From assembly GCA_963743875.1 (NCBI GenBank), contig CAVURM010000002.1, forward strand, positions 1-64,000: a stretch of 64,000 nucleotides of DNA, given 5' to 3'. This document shows positions 47,829 to 55,096 of the stretch, in pieces. The stretch is from RHKX01 sp963743875. GTDB taxonomy: Bacteria; Actinomycetota; Thermoleophilia; Solirubrobacterales; 70-9. The first letter of the stretch is position 1, and every line of letters begins with the position of its first letter. Made by a program: the position numbers and the translations under genes. The notes under the pieces are model-generated. The model searched no databases and was not told the origin of the DNA. It was given only the letters and a program-made list of their open reading frames with translations.

Positions 47829-48695
47829 CGGGACACCGGTTCGTCCGCCTCGAGGAACTCCAGGACAGCGGGAACGAACTCCTGGTGGTACTGGAAGATG
47901 CCGCCGTGGCCGGAGTCCGGGTAGATCGTCAGCTTGCTGTTGGGGATTCGCTCGGCCAGGACGTGGGACTGGCTTGAGGCGACCATGACGTCGTTGTCGC
48001 CATTGGCGACGAACGTCGGCTGGGTGATCTTCGAGAGGTCGTGCGGGGTGCCGAGACCGGCCTCGCGGATCGCCGCGAGCTGCGCGATGCGCGCCTGCTG
48101 GGAGATCGGCCTGTCGCGGTCGGCGGTGCGCTCGCCCAGGCGCGCGATGTATTCGGTGCCGGCCTGCTTGCCGACCGCGTTCGCGGTTGAAGAACAGGAA
48201 CTGGCGCGGGTCGCGGCGTGTGAGGAACGCCTTCGCGTAGGCGCCGCCGACGATCAGCGGCATCTTCGTCAGGCCGCCCCCGCCGCGGTGACCGGTGCCG
48301 GTGAGGATCAGTCGGCGGACGAGGTCGGGGTTGCTGAGGGTGACTTCCTGCGCCACGCCGCCGCCAAGCGAGAAGCCCAGCAGGTCGACGTTCTCGTGGC
48401 CGAGCGTGCGGATGAACGCAACGGCGTCGGCGGCCATCACGGCGATCGTGTGCGGCACCTTGCCGCCGGTGGCGCCGATGCCCCGATTGTCGAACGTGAT
48501 GACGTGCCGAGTCGCGGCGATGCCATCGATCACGCGTGGGTCCCAGTCGTCTAGGACGGCGGTGAAGTGATGAAGGAAGACCAGCGGCGTGTCGCCGCGG
48601 GGGCCGAGCTCGCGGTAGGCGAACGAGGTGCCGCCGACGTCAAGCGTGTGGGTTGGCGTGTCCTTCGACGCGGTGATGGTCTGGCTCATGGTCAT
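47825..48695 (-). CDS. Alpha/beta hydrolase, one frameshift
   Basis: ATG 48695 (MTMSQTITASKD). PLVFLHHFTAVLDDWDPRVI is the oxyanion region, ITFDNRGIGATGG follows, and DLLGFSLGGGVAQEVTLSNP holds the Ser nucleophile. A one-base shift near 48190 makes the frame run into the next gene; in the corrected frame come PTFVANGDNDVMVA (Asp), IYPDSGHGGIFQYH (His) and FLEADEPVSR with stop at 47825. About 290 residues, cytosolic. It overlaps both neighbours by 4 bases, so it is tightly coupled. Confidence 0.75.
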
Positions 48696-49657
48696 GCCTC
48701 CTGGACGCTGCCGAAACGGCCAGCCTCGAGCGTCTGGTCGTAGGTGGGTTGGTCGTAGAGGGGCAGGTCGCCCGTCTCGTCGGTGCGCGCCATGTAGGCG
48801 AGCATCGCGGCCTGGGCGCCGGGGCTCGCGAGCGTCGAGAGGAACTCAGCGTTCTCCAAGTGAAGCCCCTCCTCGAGGCTGAGCGATCCGCCCAGGTATG
48901 CGGAGCGTTTGACAGCGGCCACGGTTGGCTTGAGCCGTCGCCCGAGCCGGTCGGCGACCGCTACGGCGCGGTCGACCAGCTCATCGGCTGGGACCACCTC
49001 GTCCACGTATCCGATTTCCGCGGCCGCTTCGGGGCCGAGGCCGCCGCCGTCAAGCATTCGCAGCAGACCCTTGTGGGTGCCGACGAGTCGGACAAGGCGC
49101 TGGGTCCCGCCGCCCCCCGGCGGAAAGCCGAGAAGGATCTCGGGCTGGCCGATGACGTGGTCCCCCGCCGCCATGAGCCGCAGATCGCAGGCCAGCGCGA
49201 GCTCCGAGCCGATGCCCAGCGCAGACCCGTTGAGCGCGGCGACAAAGACTGCTCCGCTGCGGTTCATCCGTAGGAACGTCTCGTGTACGTCGAGCAGCTC
49301 CATCGCGCCGCTCAACGGGGTGCGGTCCGCGAGTTTACGAACGCCGCCGACCGCTCGTGAGGCGCGTGCCGTCTGTATGACCGCCGCGGCTCCGCGGGGT
49401 CCAACGGTCGGGCTGGCGGCGCCGCCCTCCTGCAGCCAGCGTAGGTTGGCGTGCGCTACGAATCGGTTGGCGTGGCTTCCTGTGATGACCACAGCACCGA
49501 CGTTCTCGTCCGTCTCGGCGCGCGTGACCAGGGCGTCGAGGTCAGCGGCGATCTCTGGGCCGAATTCGCCGCGGGGACCACCCAGGAGCCGGGCGACGAG
49601 CACCCGTCCTCGCTGCTCGATGTCGATGCCGAGACGTTGACTAGATGTGGTGGACAT
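48692..49657 (-). CDS. Enoyl-CoA hydratase/isomerase family protein
   Basis: The product has 321 residues. VGAVVITGSHANRFVAHANL gives the first oxyanion-hole strand, FVAALNGSALGIGSELALAC with DLRLMA the second, then GFPPGGGGTQRLVRLVG and GYVDEVVPADELVDRA. The first catalytic Glu position in IGQPEILLGF is kept. Longer than the 260-residue norm, with an extended N-terminal insert around residues 75-115. It acts on acyl-CoA esters in the cytosol. First gene of the minus-strand operon, divergent from the plus-strand hydrolase across the palindromic site. Confidence 0.8.
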   Translation of the reverse strand: MSTTSSQRLGIDIEQRGRVLVARLLGGPRGEFGPEIAADLDALVTRAETDENVGAVVITGSHANRFVAHANLRWLQEGGAASPTVGPRGAAAVIQTARASRAVGGVRKLADRTPLSGAMELLDVHETFLRMNRSGAVFVAALNGSALGIGSELALACDLRLMAAGDHVIGQPEILLGFPPGGGGTQRLVRLVGTHKGLLRMLDGGGLGPEAAAEIGYVDEVVPADELVDRAVAVADRLGRRLKPTVAAVKRSAYLGGSLSLEEGLHLENAEFLSTLASPGAQAAMLAYMARTDETGDLPLYDQPTYDQTLEAGRFGSVQEA

Positions 49658-49713
49658 AGGACCTTTCCTAGGTTCAGGTAGGGAGTCGACGGTTCGAGGG
49701 CGAGGTTAGCAGG

Positions 49714-49747
49714 CTGAGTTGACAAAGTAAACTCAGCACCTTAGACT
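49714..49747 (+). promoter_or_regulatory. Promoter overlapped by a palindromic operator
   Basis: TTGACA at 49719 and TAGACT at 49742 are 17 bases apart. The -10 ends 6 bases before ATG 49754, so the transcript is probably leaderless. CTGAGTT-N9-AACTCAG (49714-49736) is a perfect 7-bp inverted repeat covering the -35 box. A related site with the same left flank lies before the HxlR gene at 52058, which suggests HxlR control of both directions. Confidence 0.7.
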
Positions 49748-49753
49748 CGCCAA

Positions 49754-50653
49754 ATGCCCCACGAATCCCACACCCGACGCGATGTCGCCTTCAGCTCATC
49801 GGGCGACGAGTGCTGCGCCTGGTTGTTCATGCCGAACGTCGAACGCCCGCCGATGGTGATCCTCGGTCACGGCCTCGGCGCCACCCGCGAGTACGGACTG
49901 GAACCGTTCGCCCGCCGCTTTGCCGACGCGGGGATCGCAGCGCTCGTCTTCACGTATCGCCATTTCGGCGACAGCGGGGGTGAGCCACGGCAACTACTTG
50001 ACATCGAGCACCAGCTCGGTGACTGGGCCGCGGCGCTTTCGTATGCGCGTGGCCTGGCCGAGATCGACGCGACGCGGATCGCGTTGTGGGGGTCCTCATT
50101 CGGCGGCGGGCACGTACTGGTTGCCGCCGCCCGCGACGGCGATGTCGCGGCTGTCGTAAGCCAGTGCCCTTTCACCGATGGAGTTGCTGCGACGCGGGCC
50201 GCCCCTCTGCGCAGCTTGGCCGGAGGCGCAATTCCGGCGCTGCGCGACGCGGTTGCTCACCTGCGCGGCAAGCCGCCCGTGATGGTCCCGCTCGTAGGGC
50301 CTCCCGGCTCGGTCGCGCTGATGACTTCGCCTGACTCCGAGCCCGGGTACCGAGCATTGATCCCACCGGGTGCAGAGTTCGAAAACGGCGTGGCGGCCCG
50401 CTTTCTGCTCCATGTGGGCCTGCACCGACCGGGCCGGTCGGCGGCGAGGATCAAGGCGCCCATTTTGTTCTGCATCTGCGACGCCGATGCGGTGGCCCCG
50501 GCGGAGACTGCGATCGGCTACGCGGCTACGGCACCACGTGGTGAGGTCAAGCGCTATCCGGTCGGCCACTTCGACATCTACATCGGCGAACCCTTCGAGC
50601 AGGCCGTCGCCGATCAGACCGAGTTCCTGGTCCGCAATCTCGAGGCGGCTTAG
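49754..50653 (+). CDS. Alpha/beta hydrolase (dienelactone hydrolase/BAAT-like)
   Basis: The product has 299 residues. FSSSGDECCAWLFMP, MVILGHGLGATREYGLEPFA (oxyanion loop) and FTYRHFGDSGG come first, then RIALWGSSFGGGHVLVAAA with the Ser nucleophile, APILFCICDADAVAP with Asp and RYPVGHFDIYIGEPFE with His. It closely fits the group of alpha/beta hydrolases that open lactones or cut esters. Cytosolic. Likely leaderless start. Followed 3 bases later by a dehydrogenase gene. Confidence 0.85.
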   Translation: MPHESHTRRDVAFSSSGDECCAWLFMPNVERPPMVILGHGLGATREYGLEPFARRFADAGIAALVFTYRHFGDSGGEPRQLLDIEHQLGDWAAALSYARGLAEIDATRIALWGSSFGGGHVLVAAARDGDVAAVVSQCPFTDGVAATRAAPLRSLAGGAIPALRDAVAHLRGKPPVMVPLVGPPGSVALMTSPDSEPGYRALIPPGAEFENGVAARFLLHVGLHRPGRSAARIKAPILFCICDADAVAPAETAIGYAATAPRGEVKRYPVGHFDIYIGEPFEQAVADQTEFLVRNLEAA

Positions 50654-50656
50654 GCA

Positions 50657-51505
50657 ATGGTCTTCAGGAGAAGTCGGCCGCGTCGGTTGCAAGACAGTGT
50701 TGTTGCGATTACGGGTGGGGCCAGAGGGATCGGAAAATCAACGGCTCAGGGGCTGGCGCGTCACGGTGCCCGGGTCGCGATCGGCGACCTCGATGGCAAT
50801 CTCGCCGACCGAGTCGCCGGCGAACTCGGGGGCGATGCCTTCGGGTTCGGCGTAGACGTGACCGACAATGCGGCGTTCACGGAGTTCCTCGATTGCGTCG
50901 AGAACCGTCTCGGGCCGCTCGACGTGCTCATCAACAACGCCGGGATCATGAACGCCGGGCCGATCGACGCAGAGGACGAGGTGATGACATCTCGCGCGAT
51001 CGCGATCAACCTGGAGGCGGCCATCCACGGCACGCGGCAGGCGGTACAGCGGATGAAGCCTCGAGGTGCGGGCCATATCGTCAACATCTCCTCGGCCGTG
51101 AGCAAGGTGGCTGGATCTGATTGCGCCACATACGTAGCCACGAAGTTCGGCATCGCCGGATTCTCCGAGGCGGTAGCGATCGAGCTGAGGGGAACAGGTG
51201 TCGAAATGTCGGTGGTCCGACCTTCGCTTTGCCGCACCGACCTGACTTCCGGCTTTCCGGGACTTCGCGGGATGCCGTTCATTGAGCCCGAAGATGTCGC
51301 CGCGCGAATCGTCGAGACGCTCGAGCGGCCACGCTTCGACGTGCCGGTGCCAAAGAGCATTGGCCCGATGCTCTGGCTCAATCAGGCTCTCCCGTACCGT
51401 GCCCGTGTCGGGCTCGCACACCTCACCAAGGCTGATGACGTGATCAGCCAAGTCAACCCTGAGGAGCGTGCTGCATACGTCGAGCGCACGACGGCGGGCC
51501 GATGA
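50657..51505 (+). CDS. Short-chain dehydrogenase/reductase
   Basis: The product has 282 residues. VVAITGGARGIGKSTAQGLA is the cofactor glycine motif, IGDLDGN suggests NAD rather than NADP, DVLINNAGIMNAGP follows, and the active site is NISSAVSKVAGSDCATYVAT with YVATK as the Tyr-x3-Lys pair. The C-terminal part (IEPEDVAARIVETLERPRFD) matches lipid- or alcohol-oxidising actinobacterial members. Co-directional with the hydrolase. Together with the minus-strand genes it suggests degradation or detoxification of a cyclic ketone or ester. Confidence 0.85.
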   Translation: MVFRRSRPRRLQDSVVAITGGARGIGKSTAQGLARHGARVAIGDLDGNLADRVAGELGGDAFGFGVDVTDNAAFTEFLDCVENRLGPLDVLINNAGIMNAGPIDAEDEVMTSRAIAINLEAAIHGTRQAVQRMKPRGAGHIVNISSAVSKVAGSDCATYVATKFGIAGFSEAVAIELRGTGVEMSVVRPSLCRTDLTSGFPGLRGMPFIEPEDVAARIVETLERPRFDVPVPKSIGPMLWLNQALPYRARVGLAHLTKADDVISQVNPEERAAYVERTTAGR

Positions 51506-51564
51506 CGCTCGCCACGAACCGGAGCGCGCCGGGGCCTCGACTCAGGCGAGAGCAAACAACTGTC

Positions 51565-52038
51565 TCAGACAGGGACTGGCGGCAGCGCGCCCGGGCCTGC
51601 CACGACCTCGATGTCGTCGAGATCGGTGACGATGTGACCCTTCGCGCAGGCGAACGTCACGTGCAGCTCGCGTCCGCATTCGGCGTGCTGAGCGATCACG
51701 GGCGGCCCTTCCCGGTCCGCCTTGTGACGATCGCCCCACTGCTGCAATGCGAGCAGGACATACGCCAACTCACGCCCCTCGTCCGTCAATCGGTACTCCA
51801 TCCGGGCCCGGCTTCCCGGTTCGCGGTATTCGGAGCGTTCGAGGATCCCCTCGTCGACGAGCAGGGTCAGCCGCTCGGACAAGAGGTTGCGCGGGCACTG
51901 CAGGACACGGTGGAATTGCTCGAACCGCGTGGCACCGTAAAAGCTCTCGCGGATGATCAGTAGCGTCCACTTCTCGCCCACCAGCTCCAAGGTGCGCGCG
52001 ATCGAACAGTTGCTCGCTTGGTAGTGAGTGCGTTCCAT
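51565..52038 (-). CDS. HxlR-family transcriptional regulator
   Basis: ATG 52038 (MERTHYQASNCSIA) is the family-like start; a longer frame from 52083 would cover the operator. CSIARTLELVGEKWTLLIIR with the conserved Cys, RFEQFHRVLQCPRNLLSERL (winged helix recognition) and LVDEGILERSEYREPG follow. About 157 residues, longer than the typical 110-130 because of a C-terminal tail with CGRELHVTFACAKG. Members sense electrophiles or aldehydes through the N-terminal Cys. It probably represses itself and the divergent cluster from the shared site. Confidence 0.85.
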   Translation of the reverse strand: MERTHYQASNCSIARTLELVGEKWTLLIIRESFYGATRFEQFHRVLQCPRNLLSERLTLLVDEGILERSEYREPGSRARMEYRLTDEGRELAYVLLALQQWGDRHKADREGPPVIAQHAECGRELHVTFACAKGHIVTDLDDIEVVAGPGALPPVPV

Positions 52039-52057
52039 ACAGTCCCAGGCTACCAGG

Positions 52058-52080
52058 CTGAGTTGCTTCTCTGTACCTAG
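52058..52080 (-). promoter_or_regulatory. HxlR-type operator-like site before the regulator gene
   Basis: CTGAGTT-N9-TACCTAG has the same layout as the perfect palindrome at 49714. The left flank AGG[C/T]TANCAGG is also shared, so about 18 bases match almost exactly. It lies 20-42 bases upstream of ATG 52038. Autoregulation is inferred. Confidence 0.5.
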
Positions 52081-52126
52081 CATCGCTACGTCCTCCGGGA
52101 CTGACGGTCACAAGACCGACTGCAAA

Positions 52127-52168
52127 TCTACGAAACCGAAGGTCACTGGTTCGAATCCAGTCGGGCGC
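52127..52168 (+). repeat. tRNA-Arg(ACG) 3' repeat, att-like copy 4
   Basis: 42 bases identical to the intact tRNA from TCTACG to GGGCGC; the discriminator A is G here. Preceded by ACGGTCACAAGACCGACTG, close to the sequence before copy 5. Boundary between modules C and D. Confidence 0.85.
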
Positions 52169-52483
52169 GCTCTGCAGATCGGCCGCAATCCCCGATGGAC
52201 ATTGGGATTGCTCAGGCTCCGCCGATCAACCTCCAAACCCTCCGAAACGCTTCAGATCCACAAACCGCATGGATATTGGGGGTCTGACCATCGCGCAACT
52301 ATCGCGCGGAATCGAGATGAGCAAAGGGATTGCGGGGGTATCGCTCGGTCAACACCATCGCGCGGCCGCTGCGAAGCTTGGTTGGGGCCTTCGTATTTCA
52401 GGCGGCAAAGGACGTCCTGGAGGGATGGCGCGCCGTGAAGATATCTCGGCGCCTAGCTGCCGCGGACGCGCGTGGCGACCGAC
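52169..52483 (+). repeat. Post-att conserved block, copy in module D, then spacer
   Basis: 52169-52322 is the best match to the block at 42112. ATG 52269 opens a longer frame (75 residues, MDIGGLTIAQLSRGIEM then low-complexity Arg/Gly) that keeps the same N-terminus as module B. Coding is unproven; the tail looks non-native. After 52323 only the promoter of the cyclase gene is visible. Confidence 0.55.
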
Positions 52484-52512
52484 TTGTCGGCCTTGAAGGC
52501 GCGGGGTAGAGT
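52484..52512 (+). promoter_or_regulatory. Probable leaderless promoter of the cyclase-NTPase gene
   Basis: TTGTCG at 52484 and TAGAGT at 52507 are 17 bases apart, and ATG 52519 follows 6 bases after the -10, as at 49742. No ribosome-binding site precedes the ATG. Confidence 0.5.
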
Positions 52513-52518
52513 CAAGAC

Positions 52519-55092
52519 ATGCCCACGATGTCGCGAATAGGGCTTCCCTCCGGCATCATCACCTGTCTCTTCTCGGATATTGAGGGGTCGACGAAGATGC
52601 TCCGCGATTACGGCGTGGACTTCGGAGATGTCCTTTCGAGACACCATCAGATTCTTCGTGGCTGCTGGGACGAGCACGACGGTTTCGAGGTATCGACCAT
52701 TGGCGACGCATTCTTCGTCGTCTTCGCCGAAGCCGAGCGTGCCGTTGCCGCGGCTATCGCAGCTCAACGCGCACTAGTCGAGGAGGCGTGGCCGGGGCGG
52801 GTCCGGATTGGCATGCACACCGGATACGCCCGGCCTGTTGACGGCGACTACACGGCGCTCGTCGTCAATCAGGCGGCGCGGATCGTCGGTGCCGCTCGCG
52901 GTGGACAGGTTCTGCTCACGGAGCAGACGGCGTCCGCCCTGGGGGAATCGACGACGGATCCTGATCGAGGTGGCGCAGTCCAATTGCTTGGTCGCTTCCG
53001 GGTCCGCGACTTCGACTCTCCGGTCGAGCTCTGCGTTGCGACCGGCCCGGGTGTCCCGATCGTCGAGGCCCCGCCGCGTGTGCCACCGGCAGATGGCCAC
53101 AACCTCCCTCGACCAACGACTTCGCTCGTCGGCCGGGGAGATGATCTGGCGCGGCTCCGCGAGCGCCTCGCGCCCGCCCGGATCGTGACCCTGGTGGGCC
53201 CCGGGGGTGTCGGCAAGACCCGCCTCGCGATCGAAACCGCGCTCGAGGTCGCCGGCGCCTGGAACGACGGCGCCTGGCTCGTCGACCTTGCCCCGATCCA
53301 GGAAGCTCCACTGATCGCCGAAGCAATCAGTGCTGCGGTGGGAGCCCCGGCGGCGGCCGGCGGCGACGGTTGGCGGGAGCTGCTCGCGTATCTGGAGGAG
53401 CACAGGGCGCTGATAGTTCTCGACAACTGCGAGCACATCGCCGAGGAGAGCGCGCGAGCGGCGGCGGAGCTGATCTCCACCTGCCGGCGGGTAGGTGTCC
53501 TTGCCACGAGCCGTGGGCCGCTCGGAGTTCGCGGCGAGCATGTCTATCGACTCTCCCCGCTGGTGCCCGAGGAAGCCGTCGACCTGTTCTTGGATCGTGC
53601 GGCGTCCGATTCCGACCGAGAGCTCGTTGGCGAGCTCTGCGCCGAGCTCGACGGTCTGCCGCTGGCGATCGAGCTCGCCGCCGCCCGGACGACCGCGATC
53701 TCGGCTGCCGAGATTCTGCGCCAGATGCGCCGCTCGCAAAGCGTCGTCCGATCCCGCGATCCGGGCTTGCCGGAGCGACAGCGCAGCCTCGAGCGACTAT
53801 TCGACTGGAGCCTGGATCTGCTTCCACCGGCCGCTCGGTCCGTTCTCGGTCGGCTCAGCGTGTTCGCATCGGGCTTCGACGTCGCCGCAGCGGAGGCCGT
53901 TGCTGCCGGCGGGGCGGTCGCCGAGGATGACGTCGCTGGTTTGGTGTGGGACTTGATCGACGCGTCCCTCGTCCGCCCGGTTGAGACCGCGGGCGCGACT
54001 CGCTATCGCCTGCTTTCGACGGTTCGCGCACACGTGCGGGGACGCGCGGACCCCGATGAGCTGTCCGAGGCGACGAGACGACTCGCGTCGTTGCTGCTGG
54101 AGCGCGTCGGGCCGTTGAGCGCAAAGCGCATGACCTGGATGGTCGAAATGGAGCTCGAGCTCGACAATGTCAGGGGCGCGGCGGTGAGCGTCGATGATCC
54201 GCACGCAGCGCAGGCCCTCGCCTGGTGTATTGGGCGCTTTCATGACCTCCGCGACACCTATCGGGAGGGCATTGCGGAATTGCAGCGCTTCCTCGCAGCA
54301 CGTCCCGAACCTCGGCCGGAGCGGGTCGCGATGCTCACGCTCCTCGCCGATCTACATCTGCGCTTGAGGGAGCTCGAGGCTTCGGACCTCGCCCTGACGG
54401 AGGCCGAGACATGCGCTTCGGAGGTCGGGACTCCGGAATGGGATGAAGCGGGCGTCATCCGCACCCGCGGTGAGCTCGCACTTCGTCGCAACGACGACGC
54501 AGGCGCCGCCGAGATCGCCCGCACAGGACTCGACAGCGTCCATTCGTCGCAGGGCCGCGCCAGGTTGTATGACCTGCTCGGCGTCGCCACCGCGGCACTC
54601 GGCGACCTGGAAGCGTCCGCGCAGGCGTTCACCGAGGAATTGGCGGCAGCGACGGCAGCCGACATCGAGGCGGGCCTCGGCACCGTGCACGCAAACCTCG
54701 CCGAGACCTACCTCAGGCTCGGAAACGAACCGGCGGCCGCTCACCATCAGGCGATCTCGCTCGGCCTTGCCCGCGATTGGGAGTCCCCCGTCCTCGTCGC
54801 CTTTGCATTGATGGTCGCCGCGCGGATGACCTTGGCGAGGGGACGCTGCCGCGATGCGGTCGTCTTGCAGACCAAGGCGGACGCGTTGCTGGCCGACGCC
54901 GACTTCGCGCTCTACGAGGCGGACGAGCGGATCCGCTCCGAACTACTTTCGGATTGCTCATCGAGGCTGGGGCCGGACTCGTACCAGGCTGCGGTCACGG
55001 CCGGCGCGTCGGTTCCCGTGGACACGGCGGCAAATCTGGCGGAGGAGGTCCTGAACGCGGTAGGTTCGGCAGAGTCACGGAAAGCGAGGTAA
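52519..55092 (+). CDS. Class III nucleotide cyclase - STAND NTPase - TPR protein
   Basis: The product has 857 residues. The N-domain is a class III cyclase: ITCLFSDIEGSTKMLRDYG has the first metal Asp, VSTIGDAFFVVFAEAERAVA the second region, and RIGMHTGYARPVDGDY follows. Then LVGRGDDLARLRERL, Walker A GPGGVGKTRLAIETA and Walker B ALIVLDNCEHIAEE, GLPLAIELAAAR, and helical repeats from about residue 520. It resembles the regulator of module B but has a cyclase head instead of a LuxR tail. It may make a cyclic nucleotide when its NTPase senses a ligand. Followed 4 bases later by the subtilase gene. Confidence 0.85.
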   Translation: MPTMSRIGLPSGIITCLFSDIEGSTKMLRDYGVDFGDVLSRHHQILRGCWDEHDGFEVSTIGDAFFVVFAEAERAVAAAIAAQRALVEEAWPGRVRIGMHTGYARPVDGDYTALVVNQAARIVGAARGGQVLLTEQTASALGESTTDPDRGGAVQLLGRFRVRDFDSPVELCVATGPGVPIVEAPPRVPPADGHNLPRPTTSLVGRGDDLARLRERLAPARIVTLVGPGGVGKTRLAIETALEVAGAWNDGAWLVDLAPIQEAPLIAEAISAAVGAPAAAGGDGWRELLAYLEEHRALIVLDNCEHIAEESARAAAELISTCRRVGVLATSRGPLGVRGEHVYRLSPLVPEEAVDLFLDRAASDSDRELVGELCAELDGLPLAIELAAARTTAISAAEILRQMRRSQSVVRSRDPGLPERQRSLERLFDWSLDLLPPAARSVLGRLSVFASGFDVAAAEAVAAGGAVAEDDVAGLVWDLIDASLVRPVETAGATRYRLLSTVRAHVRGRADPDELSEATRRLASLLLERVGPLSAKRMTWMVEMELELDNVRGAAVSVDDPHAAQALAWCIGRFHDLRDTYREGIAELQRFLAARPEPRPERVAMLTLLADLHLRLRELEASDLALTEAETCASEVGTPEWDEAGVIRTRGELALRRNDDAGAAEIARTGLDSVHSSQGRARLYDLLGVATAALGDLEASAQAFTEELAAATAADIEAGLGTVHANLAETYLRLGNEPAAAHHQAISLGLARDWESPVLVAFALMVAARMTLARGRCRDAVVLQTKADALLADADFALYEADERIRSELLSDCSSRLGPDSYQAAVTAGASVPVDTAANLAEEVLNAVGSAESRKAR

Positions 55093-55096
55093 CGAG

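Noticed and set aside
46830..48695. A single 621-residue hydrolase-oxidoreductase fusion protein
   Set aside because: The link between the two parts is Arg-rich shadow-frame sequence. A one-base correction near 48190 restores the hydrolase C-terminus and its own stop, overlapping the oxidoreductase ATG.
52269..52496. A 75-residue HTH protein opening module D
   Set aside because: Only the first 17 residues are shared with module B; the tail is compositionally odd and absent in the other copies, so it is kept as a conserved DNA block only.
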